Source: Mucilaginibacter sp. UBA5151
GTDB lineage: Bacteria; Bacteroidota; Bacteroidia; Sphingobacteriales; Sphingobacteriaceae
DNA: 64,000 bases
Assembly (NCBI GenBank): GCA_002413785.1
Contig: DHXR01000036.1
Span: 15,981 to 79,980 of the forward strand
Direction of reading: 5' to 3'
Both the position numbers and the translations under genes were made by a program. A model generated the notes under the pieces. The model was not told the DNA's origin. It did no database searches and was given only the letters and a program-made list of their open reading frames with translations. Shown in pieces: positions 32,987 to 41,467 of this stretch; position 1 is the first letter of the stretch; each line of letters opens with the position of its first letter.

Positions 32987-33856
32987 TTATTCAAGCACCC
33001 CGAATTTACCGGAATGAAATTCTTCAAAGGCCTCCTGTAATTCACGGTGGGTATTCATTACAAATGGGCCGTATTGGGCAATTGGTTCGTTAATAGGCTC
33101 ACCGCTTAATAACAGCAAAACGCTATTTTTATCAGCACTGACATTTATTTCTTCACCATCGTTCTTAAACAAAACCAGGTCGTGCTGTCCGGCTTTTTCA
33201 CCGTTAACCTCAACTTCACCGTTTACCACCAGCAAAATTGTGTTGTGTTCTGCGGGTATTTTTGTTGTCAACTTTCCACCGGCGTTAAGCCGGATATCAA
33301 ACATATTTACCGGGGTAAAAGTAGAGGCCGGACCCTTGTGCTCATTAAATGAACCCGCTATAATATTGACTGATCCACCATTATCGGCAAGTGTCACTTT
33401 TTCCATTTGGCCGGCGGTTATGGCCTGGTAACCCGGGTTGGTGAGTTTATGTTTAGCCGGCAGGTTTACCCAAAGCTGTACCATCTCAAACGGGCCGCCT
33501 GTTTTCGAGAACGTTTTTTCATGGTATTCTTTGTGTAAAATGCCTGCACCGGCAGTCATCCATTGCACATCGCCGGGGTTTATCACCCCACTGTTCCCTG
33601 TACTGTCATGATGTGCCACGCTGCCTTTATAGGCGATGGTAACGGTCTCAAAACCCTTATGCGGGTGAACATCAACGCCGCGAAGATGATCTGAAGGGCC
33701 AAAATCATATTCAGCATTAAAATCCATCAGCAAAAACGGGCTGACACGTTGCTGGCTTAAACCGTTATTGGGGAAATAATTAAAAACCCTGAACCCGTCG
33801 CCCACCATCCCCGGCCGCAATGGGCGGCTGTATATTTTTTCGATTTGCTTTTTCAT
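32987..33856 (-). CDS. Pirin family protein
   Basis: A bicupin of 289 residues. The N-terminal cupin carries the metal-binding set His64 and His66 (VDVHPHKGFETVT), His108 and Glu110 (GILHKEYHE), which are the iron ligands of pirins and YhhW. The C-terminal cupin lacks a full metal site, as usual (NTILLVVNGEVEVNG, ALLLLSGEPINEPIA, GPFVMNTHRELQEAFEEF). Known members include quercetinases and redox-linked regulators, so the substrate cannot be assigned. Cytoplasmic. The UPF0158 gene lies 22 bases upstream on the same strand and may be co-transcribed. Confidence 0.93.
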   Translation of the reverse strand: MKKQIEKIYSRPLRPGMVGDGFRVFNYFPNNGLSQQRVSPFLLMDFNAEYDFGPSDHLRGVDVHPHKGFETVTIAYKGSVAHHDSTGNSGVINPGDVQWMTAGAGILHKEYHEKTFSKTGGPFEMVQLWVNLPAKHKLTNPGYQAITAGQMEKVTLADNGGSVNIIAGSFNEHKGPASTFTPVNMFDIRLNAGGKLTTKIPAEHNTILLVVNGEVEVNGEKAGQHDLVLFKNDGEEINVSADKNSVLLLLSGEPINEPIAQYGPFVMNTHRELQEAFEEFHSGKFGVLE

Positions 33857-33878
33857 TTTTATTTATCCTTTCCGCTTT

Positions 33879-34301
33879 TTATTCAACCCCAATCTGCTCC
33901 GTCACATAAGCTGTATAACATTCCTGTTTATAAACAAACCATTGTTTTCTAAGTTCAGGATAATAGAGCAGCAGGTCGCTAAAATGCCGGAAAGGCTTTT
34001 TACGCGAAATGGCGTCGATAAATTTATTATGTGTGGGTATATGTGTTATTCCGGCAATAAAATTTTCCATTACTTTGAAGGATTCAAAACTGCTCATGCC
34101 CTCAAACCGCAGGTAATCGTCTGAATTCTCCTCCACTTTATTTATTGGATCGGCCCACACTTCCTCATCAAATCCAGGGTTTCTGAACTCATCCGGATAA
34201 TACTCCATTTCGCCGGTGATTTTATGATAAAAGCAAACCATACCGGCATCCAGCATTTCCGCAATTTCATCAATCATCTCAGGTTTTATCTCAGTAGCCA
34301 T
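33879..34301 (-). CDS. UPF0158 family protein
   Basis: A 140-residue cytoplasmic acidic protein. The start, MIDEIAEMLDAGMVCFYHKITGE, and the C-terminal KPFRHFSDLLLYYPELRKQWFVYKQE match the UPF0158 pattern (ARKKPFRRFKDAL...YPELREEWFAFKD). The family has no established role. It is placed 22 bases upstream of the pirin gene on the same strand, so the two may share a transcript. Confidence 0.8.
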   Translation of the reverse strand: MATEIKPEMIDEIAEMLDAGMVCFYHKITGEMEYYPDEFRNPGFDEEVWADPINKVEENSDDYLRFEGMSSFESFKVMENFIAGITHIPTHNKFIDAISRKKPFRHFSDLLLYYPELRKQWFVYKQECYTAYVTEQIGVE

Positions 34302-34419
34302 ATAATTTATATTTGAGATTTCAGTAAACTCCCTTCAAAAATAATACAAAAAACAACATTAATTTGGCTATAATTGAAACAAAAATATAGTTTAGTTTAC
34401 ATCGGCAAAACATTCACCT

Positions 34420-36174
34420 GTGAAAATAGCACACGAAGAAAATAAGTTTACAATTCAGAATTTTGATAAATGGATAAGCCCCGCCATGCTGAAAAAAGGG
34501 AAACAATATTATGATAACAATGCAGTGTTGGATATTGGGGAAAACCAGGGAAACTGGACCGCAGAAGTTGAAGGATCAGATCTGTATAACCTAACCATGT
34601 CATTAAAAAATGACGGGGAGATCAGCGAATACTTTTGCGATTGTCCTTACGACGGGGACATCTGCAAACACCTTGTCGCAGTGTTTTTCGCGATGCGCGA
34701 AGAAATCAAAAAGCAAAAACAAGCGCCCAAAAAAGGATCGAAAAAAAATCAGTTTGAGGATTTGCTTGCAAAAATAAACGTGGATGAGTATAGGGAGTTC
34801 ACCCGGCAGTATGCATCAAAAAGCAAGGATTTTAAAATAGCATTTGAGATTTTTTTTGCAGATAAAGATGACAGGATAGATATCGGCGAAAAATACACCG
34901 ATTTGATCCGGAAACTGGTCAAAAAACATTCAAGTCGTGGTTATGTCGAGTACCGTGAATCATCAGCCCTTGCTAAGGAAGTAAGCAAACTGATTGAAAC
35001 CGGCTATCAATTGACGCACAAAAAAAATTACAGGGATGGCTTTGCTATCGCCGTTTCAGTGTTGAAAGAAATGATGGCGGTTGTAACCAGTTGTGATGAT
35101 TCTAACGGCTCGCTGAGCGGAACAGTTTTTTACGCAGTTGAACTGATAGACGATATAGCAAAATCTGACGATGCGGCTATAGATATGAAAGGGCACATAT
35201 TCAGCTTTTTACAAACAGAACTAAATAATAAACTATACTTTGATTACGGCGATTTTGGGTATAATTTGTTTGCTGTATTTGAAGACCTTGCCATTCAACT
35301 AAACCGGGCTAAAGAATTTTTAGATTTTATTGATGCCCTGTTGCTTAAGTTTACGGGAGAATATGGCGATTATAAAAGAAAATTTTTAAAAACATCGAAG
35401 ATAGACTTTCTTAAAGCCATTGGAAGAACAGATGAAGCCGAAGCGCTGGTACAGCAAAACCTGGAAATTGAATCAATCAGACAGGGTGAAATAAACAAAG
35501 CCATTGATAAAAAAGATTTTGCAAGAGCAAAAAAGCTGGCTAATGACGGTATCAGAATTGCAGAAGCAGTGAAACATCCGGGTACTGTTAAGCAATGGGA
35601 AAAAGAATTGCTGCGTATTGCTGTTTTAGAAAAAGACATACCGTTAGTGCGCTATTATTGTAAACGTTTTGCCTTTGACAGGCGGGGATTAGACAGAGAA
35701 TATTATAATCAATTAAAAGATACTTACAATAAAGAGGAGTGGTATGCTATACTTGAAGCGCATATTAATGAAACAATACAGCGCATAACAAAGGATAGGA
35801 AACCCGGCTGGGGTTCCCTTAATTCGCTATTGCTTGAAGCATTAAACGCCGTTTATATTGAAGAAAAGTATTGGGACAGGCTTTTGGCATTGGTAAAAAC
35901 TGAAGATGGGCTGGAAATATTAATGCGGTACCATAGCTATCTGGCACCGCATTATCCCGAAGAAATGCTGCAGCTTTATTTACCTGCATTAATGCTTCAG
36001 GGCGATAAAGCCAGTGATCGCAGCCAATATACCAGCCTGGTTGGCACAATGAAAAAAATAATTAAGGATATTCCTCAAAGTAAAGATTCGGTCATCGCGA
36101 TTGCTAAAAGCTTAAAAGACAAATATCCGCGCAAGCCCGCTATGATAGACGAGTTGAATGGGATTTTGAAATAA
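34420..36174 (+). CDS. SWIM zinc-finger protein
   Basis: A 584-residue cytoplasmic protein with an N-terminal SWIM zinc finger, C73-x-C75-x6-C82-x-H84 (YFCDCPYDGDICKHLVAVFF). The remainder is helical and repetitive (VSKLIETGYQLTHKKNY, FARAKKLANDGIRIAEAV, KDIPLVRYYCKRF), resembling TPR-like repeats. The start used is GTG at 34420, chosen because the following residues (KIAHEENKFTIQNFDKWISPAML) fit the family start. SWIM domains bind DNA or proteins and are found near Swi2/Snf2 helicases; none is adjacent here. Divergent from the UPF0158/pirin pair. Confidence 0.8.
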   Translation: MKIAHEENKFTIQNFDKWISPAMLKKGKQYYDNNAVLDIGENQGNWTAEVEGSDLYNLTMSLKNDGEISEYFCDCPYDGDICKHLVAVFFAMREEIKKQKQAPKKGSKKNQFEDLLAKINVDEYREFTRQYASKSKDFKIAFEIFFADKDDRIDIGEKYTDLIRKLVKKHSSRGYVEYRESSALAKEVSKLIETGYQLTHKKNYRDGFAIAVSVLKEMMAVVTSCDDSNGSLSGTVFYAVELIDDIAKSDDAAIDMKGHIFSFLQTELNNKLYFDYGDFGYNLFAVFEDLAIQLNRAKEFLDFIDALLLKFTGEYGDYKRKFLKTSKIDFLKAIGRTDEAEALVQQNLEIESIRQGEINKAIDKKDFARAKKLANDGIRIAEAVKHPGTVKQWEKELLRIAVLEKDIPLVRYYCKRFAFDRRGLDREYYNQLKDTYNKEEWYAILEAHINETIQRITKDRKPGWGSLNSLLLEALNAVYIEEKYWDRLLALVKTEDGLEILMRYHSYLAPHYPEEMLQLYLPALMLQGDKASDRSQYTSLVGTMKKIIKDIPQSKDSVIAIAKSLKDKYPRKPAMIDELNGILK

Positions 36175-36225
36175 ACCTCGGGGTCGGATAAAAATTGTTG
36201 GCCGTATTTTCTGAAACATCAATCT

Positions 36226-36286
36226 GGGGCATGCTGTCCCCCGAATTACCAACACGGTCAATTCGGGGGATGGCGTTCCCCGAATT
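36226..36286. repeat. Nested palindromes of AATTCGGGG type
   Basis: AATTCGGGG (36260-36268) pairs with CCCCGAATT (36278-36286). Alternatively CCCCCGAATT at 36238-36247 pairs with AATTCGGGGG at 36260-36269. A short GGGG...CCCC hairpin lies at 36226-36242. The two structures exclude each other. Found in the 319-bp gap after the SWIM gene; nothing else was recognised in that gap. Confidence 0.6.
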
Positions 36287-36493
36287 GCAAAAAAACAAGT
36301 ATCAGATCGCCGCCGACAAGATTGTAAACAACCTCTCTTTTTCTCATATTGCCTTTAAGTAGCATCATTGTTATAAACATATTGAAAAACAATATCACTT
36401 TTTGTGTAATTTCATTGATATTTGATTTCAGCTTCAATGCGTTGCTATTATAAACCAATTTGCCAATTCTTAAGATTAATAACATAAATCACT

Positions 36494-37849
36494 ATGGAAA
36501 AATCGCGTCGTACATTTATAAAGCAGGCCACCATAGCCGGTGCCGGGGTATTACTTGCCAAAACAGGATGGAGCGCCAAAAGCTACAAACGTATTATCGG
36601 CGCTAACGACCGTGTGCGGGTGGGCGTTGTGGGCTTTTCCGACAGGCATAGAGGTTCGCATATCCCCAGCTTTATGAACCATTGCAAGGAACTTAATTTT
36701 GAGGTGGTTGGGGTATCGGATATCTGGAAACGACGCCGGGAAGAAGGCGCGGCCATTTGGAAAGATAAGATGCAAAATGAGGTAAAGGCCTACCGCAACA
36801 ATGAGGAATTATACGATAGCAAAACGATAGATGCCGTATTTATCAGCACGGCCGATTTCCAGCACGCCCGTCATGCCATCGAAGCCGTAAAAGCAGGCTG
36901 CGACGCCTACGTGGAAAAGCCTTTTGCCGAAACGATGGAAGATAACCGCGCTGCGCTTAAAGCCATTAAGGAATCGGGCAAAATTGTGCAGATAGGTTCG
37001 CAACGCCGGAGTGGGGCCAATTACCATGCTGCCAATGACTTTATCCGCTCGGGCAAGTTTGGCCCTATAACCATGGTTGAATTAACCTGGAACGTTAACC
37101 AGCCGGGACGCTGGCGCAGGCCGGAGTTGTTGGGCGTGTTAAAAGAGGAAGATACCGATTGGAAACGTTGGATCATGAACCGTCCCTACGAGGCTTTCGA
37201 CCCGCGCAAATACCTTGAATTCCGCCTGTTCTGGCCCTATTCATCAGGTTTGCCGGGCCAGTGGATGAGCCACCAGATTGATACGGTACATTGGTTTACC
37301 GGCCTTAAACATCCCCGCAGCGTTGTTGCCAATGGCGGCATTTATGTGTGGAAAGATGGCCGGAAAAACTGGGATACCCTTACCGCGGCATTTGATTACG
37401 GTCCGTTGGATGATTTGTCAACCGGTTTCCAGGTTACCTTTGGTTCGCGCATGCATAACGGCGATGAGAACCCGGCGGAAATCTATTATTCAAATGGCGG
37501 CGAACTCAACCTCATTACCAACAAAGTATCGCCAACAGGCGGCTTAACCCAAAAAATGGCGGCTGCTATGGGTATGCAGGCAAACCTGCTGCCGGAGATA
37601 GACCTGGCAAATACCCAACAGGTAGTAGCTTCGGCCAATACAGGCGGCGATGTGCTGACCTCAAACCATGTGCGTAACTGGATGGAATGTGTACGCAGCC
37701 GCAAACAGCCCAATGCGCCTGTGGAAGCCGGGTATAGCCATGCCATCGCTAATATTATGACCAACGCCGCTGTCCACACCGGCTACAAGGCCACCTTTGA
37801 CGAAGCAACGCAGGAAGTTATGGCAAATGGAAAAGTATTTAAATTTTGA
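36494..37849 (+). CDS. Gfo/Idh/MocA family oxidoreductase, Tat-exported
   Basis: A 451-residue NAD(P)-dependent sugar or inositol dehydrogenase-like protein. The N-terminus EKSRRTFIKQATIAGAGVLLA is a twin-arginine signal (SRRTFIK, residues 4-10), so it is exported folded, probably with bound cofactor. The Rossmann part has VRVGVVGFSDRHRGSHI, and the family motif is VEKPFAETMEDNRAAL. The C-terminal half has the substrate domain (GQWMSHQIDTVHWFTGL). The next gene, DUF6807, starts 55 bases downstream on the same strand, and a sugar-related role for the pair is plausible. No cognate transporter is nearby. Confidence 0.92.
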   Translation: MEKSRRTFIKQATIAGAGVLLAKTGWSAKSYKRIIGANDRVRVGVVGFSDRHRGSHIPSFMNHCKELNFEVVGVSDIWKRRREEGAAIWKDKMQNEVKAYRNNEELYDSKTIDAVFISTADFQHARHAIEAVKAGCDAYVEKPFAETMEDNRAALKAIKESGKIVQIGSQRRSGANYHAANDFIRSGKFGPITMVELTWNVNQPGRWRRPELLGVLKEEDTDWKRWIMNRPYEAFDPRKYLEFRLFWPYSSGLPGQWMSHQIDTVHWFTGLKHPRSVVANGGIYVWKDGRKNWDTLTAAFDYGPLDDLSTGFQVTFGSRMHNGDENPAEIYYSNGGELNLITNKVSPTGGLTQKMAAAMGMQANLLPEIDLANTQQVVASANTGGDVLTSNHVRNWMECVRSRKQPNAPVEAGYSHAIANIMTNAAVHTGYKATFDEATQEVMANGKVFKF

Positions 37850-37851
37850 CA

Positions 37852-37886
37852 GAGTCAAGAATCAAGAGCCAGGAGCCAAGACAAAT
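37852..37886. repeat. Heptad array 3' of the Gfo/Idh/MocA gene
   Basis: GAGTCAA, GAATCAA, GAGCCAG, GAGCCAA, GACAAAT: five heptads with conserved GA at the start and CA in positions 5-6, beginning two bases after the stop codon at 37849. Confidence 0.65.
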
Positions 37887-37904
37887 AGCGCCTTATTTTG
37901 ATCT

Positions 37905-38972
37905 ATGATGCTACATTACAATAATCTTATGGCAAGTTTCAAAGCCCTCCCTTTCGTTGCAGTTTTCACATTCATTGCTTCTTCACTATTGGCTCAAAAA
38001 AAAGAAGCTGTAAAAGTGACCAGGTCGGCCACTGAAAACAAGGTGGACATTTTTATTGGCGGCAAACCTTTTACCAGTTTCATGTATCCCGATAGCCTGG
38101 AAAAACCGGTATTATTCCCTATTCGTGCAGCAAACGGCACTATTGTTACCCGTGGTTTTCCGCTTGATAGCAGACCCGGAGAGCCGACTGATCACCCCCA
38201 CCATATTGGCCTGTGGTTTAATTTTGAAAATGTAAACGGGCTTGATTTCTGGAACAATTCCTATGCTATCCCCCAAAATAAAAAGGACCTTTACGGATGG
38301 ATCCGTACCGATAAAATACTGGAAGCCAAAAGCGGTAAAACAGGCGTACTCGCCTACCACGCCAACTGGACAAACCAGCAAAAACAAGTTTTGTTAGAAG
38401 AAACAACCCGCTTTGAATTTAGCGGGGACGAAAACCAGCGGATAATAGATCGCTTTACTACCCTGAAAGCCGATACGGCGATTGTTTTTAACGATGCCAA
38501 AGACGGAATGCTTGGCCTGCGTTTAGCACATGAACTGCAAATGCCAACAAAAGAAGATCAGCAATTTACCGACAATAAAGGTAACGTGACCCTTGTGAAA
38601 GGCGGCACAGACCATATTGCTAATGGGAACTACATCACCAGCGCCGGTAAAATGGGCAACGACGCCTGGAGCAGCCGGGGTGTATGGTGCAAAGTTTATG
38701 CAAAAATGGCCGCCGATTCAGTAAGCATTGCCATCATTGATCATCCTAAAAACCCTAACTATCCAACATTCTGGCATGCCCGTGGCTACGGCCTGTTTGC
38801 CGCCAATCCGCTTGGTGAGAAAGTTTTCACCAATGGGAAATCCGAAAAAAATCTACACCTAAACAAAGGGGAATCAGTTACTTTCCGGTATCGTATTGTA
38901 ATTAATAGCGGCAGCCAGACCATCAGTGCAGCGAAGCTCAGCGAAATGGCCGGAGAGTTTGGCGAAAAATAA
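37905..38972 (+). CDS. DUF6807 (PmoA-like) family secreted protein
   Basis: A 355-residue protein of the family now named DUF6807 and annotated as PmoA in many genomes. The methionine at residue 10 (MASFKALPFVAVFTFIASSLLAQ) gives a clean signal peptide and may be the real start. Recognisable stretches are PVLFPIRAANGTIVTRGFPLD, the HPHHIGLWFNFENVNGLDFWNNS segment, and DHPKNPNYPTFWHARGYGLFAANPLG near the end. The histidine-rich DHPHHIG motif could bind a metal or sugar. Members occur beside oxidoreductases of the Gfo/Idh/MocA type, as here. Activity unknown; the methane monooxygenase label is misleading. Confidence 0.82.
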   Translation: MMLHYNNLMASFKALPFVAVFTFIASSLLAQKKEAVKVTRSATENKVDIFIGGKPFTSFMYPDSLEKPVLFPIRAANGTIVTRGFPLDSRPGEPTDHPHHIGLWFNFENVNGLDFWNNSYAIPQNKKDLYGWIRTDKILEAKSGKTGVLAYHANWTNQQKQVLLEETTRFEFSGDENQRIIDRFTTLKADTAIVFNDAKDGMLGLRLAHELQMPTKEDQQFTDNKGNVTLVKGGTDHIANGNYITSAGKMGNDAWSSRGVWCKVYAKMAADSVSIAIIDHPKNPNYPTFWHARGYGLFAANPLGEKVFTNGKSEKNLHLNKGESVTFRYRIVINSGSQTISAAKLSEMAGEFGEK

Positions 38973-39033
38973 GTTCGTATTATTATTTAATTTTACTTTA
39001 AACAACATTTCTTATTATTGCCACCTTTGAACA

Positions 39034-39546
39034 ATGAATTTTATGAAGAGAAGTTTGTTCCTGTTTACGATTATATTGTTTTGCGGAAAAGTGAACGCAC
39101 AAATACTGGCAGACAGCACCGTTAAACATTCGCCCCTTAAAACTTTAAGCTATGAGCAATATAATGCCCTGATAACAGGCGATGATATTTATGGCATGTC
39201 ATTAGCTGCAGAATTAAATCATTATCCTTCACCGGAAAAAGTAATTAAATTAAAAAGGGAAATAATTTTAAGTCCCATACAGGTTACTAAGATCAGCGCC
39301 ATAGCCAGAGAGCTGCACCGCAAAAAATTAGAAATGGGTTTGATCATCATTGGTAACGAAAAAACAATCGACAGTCTTTTCAGGACTAACAGGCTTGATG
39401 ACGGCTCGCTTATATTTTATACAAACCGGTACGGCTTGTATCAGGGAGAACTGAGGAATGCCATTTTGCAGGCTTGCCTGGCAACCCGGGGTTTATTATC
39501 GCAGCAGCAGATCAGCAAGTTTGAGGCCTTACAAAAAGCAAAATAA
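39034..39546 (+). CDS. Hypothetical secreted protein with a CpxP/Spy-like helical body
   Basis: A 170-residue exported protein (signal MKRSLFLFTIILFCGKVNAQ, preceded by MNF). The mature part is helical and basic: SPEKVIKLKREIILSPIQVTKISAIARELHRKKLEMG, and a second helix GELRNAILQACLATRGLLSQQQISKFEALQ. This layout resembles Spy/CpxP-type periplasmic chaperones or heavy-metal sensors with paired helices, but the LTxxQ motifs are not conserved well enough for a firm call. It ends 51 bases before accA on the same strand. Confidence 0.6.
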   Translation: MNFMKRSLFLFTIILFCGKVNAQILADSTVKHSPLKTLSYEQYNALITGDDIYGMSLAAELNHYPSPEKVIKLKREIILSPIQVTKISAIARELHRKKLEMGLIIIGNEKTIDSLFRTNRLDDGSLIFYTNRYGLYQGELRNAILQACLATRGLLSQQQISKFEALQKAK

Positions 39547-39597
39547 AAAAATACCATTTCATTTAGTTAATTTAGCCGCCCCTAACAAGGAAAGTTT

Positions 39598-40554
39598 ATG
39601 AAGATAACTTTTGATTTTGAAAAACCCCTTGCCGAACTGCAGCAGCAGATAGATAAGGTGAAGCAGGTTGAAGACAAAAACAAGCTGGATATGTCTGCAA
39701 CTATAGCGGAGCTTGAAAGTAAACTGGAATCGACCAAACACGAAATATATGCTAACCTTACAGGCTGGCAAAAAGTGCAGATCGCCCGCCATCCCGAAAG
39801 GCCCTATACCCTGCAATATATTGAATTGATGTGCGATGATTTTATCGAGTTCCATGGTGACAGGACTGTTGGCGATGATAAAGCGATAGTTGGCGGCTTT
39901 GGCACCATAAACGGGCAAACCGTCATGTTTATAGGGCATCAGAAGGGCCGTAATACCAAAGAGCGGCAATACCGTAATTTCGGAATGCCAAACCCCGAAG
40001 GTTACCGCAAGGCCCTGAGGCTGATGAAACTGGCCGAAAAATTCAATAAACCTGTCATCACCCTGATTGATACGCCGGGAGCATTTCCGGGCCTGGAAGC
40101 AGAAGAACGCGGGCAAGGGGAAGCCATAGCGCGTAACTTGCTCGAAATGTCCATCCTTAAAGTGCCGGTTATTTGTGTAGTGATTGGCGAAGGTGCATCA
40201 GGCGGCGCTTTGGGAATAGCCATTGGGGATAAGGTGATGATGCTCGAAAACTCCTGGTATTCGGTGATCTCTCCCGAAAATTGCTCCACTATTCTTTTCA
40301 AAACCTGGGAACATAAGGAAAGAGCAGCCGAAATGCTGAAACTTACCTCAACGGATATGTTTAAGAACAAGCTGATCGACGGTGTTATCAAAGAACCGCT
40401 TGGCGGCGCCCACCAGGACCCCGTTGCCATGGCAACCACCCTCAAAAAACAACTTTTAAAAGATCTGAAAATATTAAAGGAACGCAATATTGATGAATTG
40501 GTTACCGACCGTATCAATAAATTCTGCGCCATGGGGGTTGTGATTGAGGATTAA
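39598..40554 (+). CDS. accA: Acetyl-CoA carboxylase carboxyltransferase subunit alpha
   Basis: The alpha subunit of the carboxyltransferase half of acetyl-CoA carboxylase, which with AccD moves CO2 from carboxybiotin to acetyl-CoA in the first step of fatty acid synthesis. The 318-residue length and the family features are all seen: the N-terminal helical part (FEKPLAELQQQIDKV), RHPERPYTLQYIE, FHGDRTVGDDKAIVGGFG, the crotonase-like core with LIDTPGAFPGLEAEERGQGEAIARNL, GEGASGGALGIAIGDKV and the PEGCA-type ISPENCSTILFKTW. It lies in a mixed plus-strand group with tRNA-Gln, prs and pth. The MazF-like module sits directly behind it. Confidence 0.97.
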   Translation: MKITFDFEKPLAELQQQIDKVKQVEDKNKLDMSATIAELESKLESTKHEIYANLTGWQKVQIARHPERPYTLQYIELMCDDFIEFHGDRTVGDDKAIVGGFGTINGQTVMFIGHQKGRNTKERQYRNFGMPNPEGYRKALRLMKLAEKFNKPVITLIDTPGAFPGLEAEERGQGEAIARNLLEMSILKVPVICVVIGEGASGGALGIAIGDKVMMLENSWYSVISPENCSTILFKTWEHKERAAEMLKLTSTDMFKNKLIDGVIKEPLGGAHQDPVAMATTLKKQLLKDLKILKERNIDELVTDRINKFCAMGVVIED

Positions 40555-40572
40555 TTTTGTAAATTTGTTAGT

Positions 40573-40779
40573 ATGACAACATTACTTGTTAATATTAATA
40601 ATGAACAGGAAGAAAAGGTTTTATTAGCTTTTTTAAATAGTCTGAAATACGATTACAGTAGTTTAGGAGAAGGTGAAATAAACCACATGTCTTTAACTCT
40701 TGCTCAATCTTCGCTTAGTCATGATTGGGACATAGAAGATAAGGAAGAAAATACATACTGGAATAGTTTTGTGAAATGA
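40573..40779 (+). CDS. Putative antitoxin of a PemK/MazF module (68 aa)
   Basis: A 68-residue acidic protein (MTTLLVNINNEQEEKVLLAFL ... SSLSHDWDIEDKEENTYWNSFVK). A small N-terminal alpha/beta part is followed by an acidic C-terminal tail ending in EENTYWNSF, the layout of antitoxins that neutralise PemK/MazF toxins. Its stop codon is one base before the start of the broken MazF frame, the usual toxin-antitoxin spacing. The assignment depends on this context. It is intact while the toxin is frameshifted. Confidence 0.7.
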   Translation: MTTLLVNINNEQEEKVLLAFLNSLKYDYSSLGEGEINHMSLTLAQSSLSHDWDIEDKEENTYWNSFVK

Positions 40780-40780
40780 C

Positions 40781-41114
40781 ATGTATTATCAAGGCGATGT
40801 TGTTTTAGTTCCATTCCCATTTACCGACCAAAGCGGCGGCACAAAAAGACCGGCGTTGGTTATTTCAGGAACCAGGATGAATAAAACTGCGGATGTTATT
40901 TTAGTTCAAATTTACTAAGGTTCAACATACGGATAGTTATTCGGTTCCAATAACTGCTACAGATTTAACAAACCCGCTACGATTTGTTTCCGAAATAAGG
41001 TGTAACAAAATTTTAGTAGCGGAACAATCTTTAATAATTCACCAAATAAGCAGGGTCTCTCAATCTATAATAAATCAGGTTATTGATAAAATAAACGAGA
41101 TTTTTGAACCTTAA
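40781..41114 (+). pseudogene. PemK/MazF-type toxin, frameshifted
   Basis: The start reads MYYQGDVVLVPFPFTDQSGG, then TKRPALVISGTRMN, a clear PemK/MazF beginning (GDVVLVPFPFTD.SG.KRPALVIS). The frame hits a stop at 40916. One frame later the protein continues: TKVQHTDSYSVPITATDL, then RFVSEIRCNKILVAEQSLI, and ends at 41112-41114. One extra base in AAATTTAC near 40908-40915 explains the break: removing one T restores a toxin of about 110 residues. MazF toxins are sequence-specific endoribonucleases. The frameshift could be real inactivation or a base-call error. Confidence 0.85.
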
Positions 41115-41228
41115 CAGTTTTGCTGTTTTGGGTAAACTTGTTCTGTTTTTATCAGATACTTGCATATTTGTACTTTATCTGCTACTTGCTTGCATTGTGT
41201 TTCGATTTTTACCCTTTTTAAAAAAATC

Positions 41229-41259
41229 TTTTAACTTCAAAAAAAACGTCCTATATTTG
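41229..41259 (+). promoter_or_regulatory. Bacteroidota-type promoter before tRNA-Gln
   Basis: TATATTTG at 41252-41259 matches the -7 consensus TAnnTTTG of the primary sigma factor of Bacteroidota. CTTTTAACTT at about 41228-41237 is placed like the -33 element. The tRNA starts 38 bases after the -7 box. Confidence 0.55.
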
Positions 41260-41296
41260 CATTTCTTTTTGGAGAGGCTAACGATCCTAAGGAGAA

Positions 41297-41367
41297 TGCC
41301 CGATAGTATAAAGGTAGTACAACGGTTTTTGGTACCGTTTGTCTAGGTTCGAATCCTGGTCGGGCAA
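41297..41367 (+). tRNA. tRNA-Gln (anticodon TTG)
   Basis: Acceptor TGCCCGA pairs with TCGGGCA. The anticodon stem is ACGGT/ACCGT with loop TTTTGGT, giving anticodon TTG. The T-arm loop is TTCGAATC and the discriminator is A. The arm ends pair completely and the U1-A72 first pair is typical of tRNA-Gln. No CCA is encoded. Downstream comes an inverted heptad array and then prs. Confidence 0.95.
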
Positions 41368-41380
41368 CAAAATTATTTTA

Positions 41381-41465
41381 GATTTACGATTTCAGTTTTA
41401 CGATTTGCCGTTTGGGTGAAGATATAATCAAATCTAAAATCACAAATCTAAAATCGTAAATCAAG
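41381..41465. repeat. Inverted pair of heptad arrays between tRNA-Gln and prs
   Basis: Left array: GATTTAC, GATTTCA, GTTTTAC, GATTTGC (41381-41408). Right array: AATCTAA, AATCACA, AATCTAA, AATCGTA, AATCAAG (41431-41465). The right array is the reverse-complement type of the left one, so the two could form one long hairpin. They fill almost the whole gap from the tRNA to the prs start codon at 41468. Confidence 0.75.
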
Positions 41466-41467
41466 AC

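Noticed and set aside
37905..38972. Particulate methane monooxygenase subunit (PmoA)
   Set aside because: The PmoA name for this family is historical; the protein is a soluble secreted protein with no membrane helices for a methane monooxygenase.
41104..41346. Plus-strand open frame before and across tRNA-Gln
   Set aside because: It starts inside the end of the broken MazF gene and runs through the promoter and tRNA; hydrophobic only because the region is T-rich.
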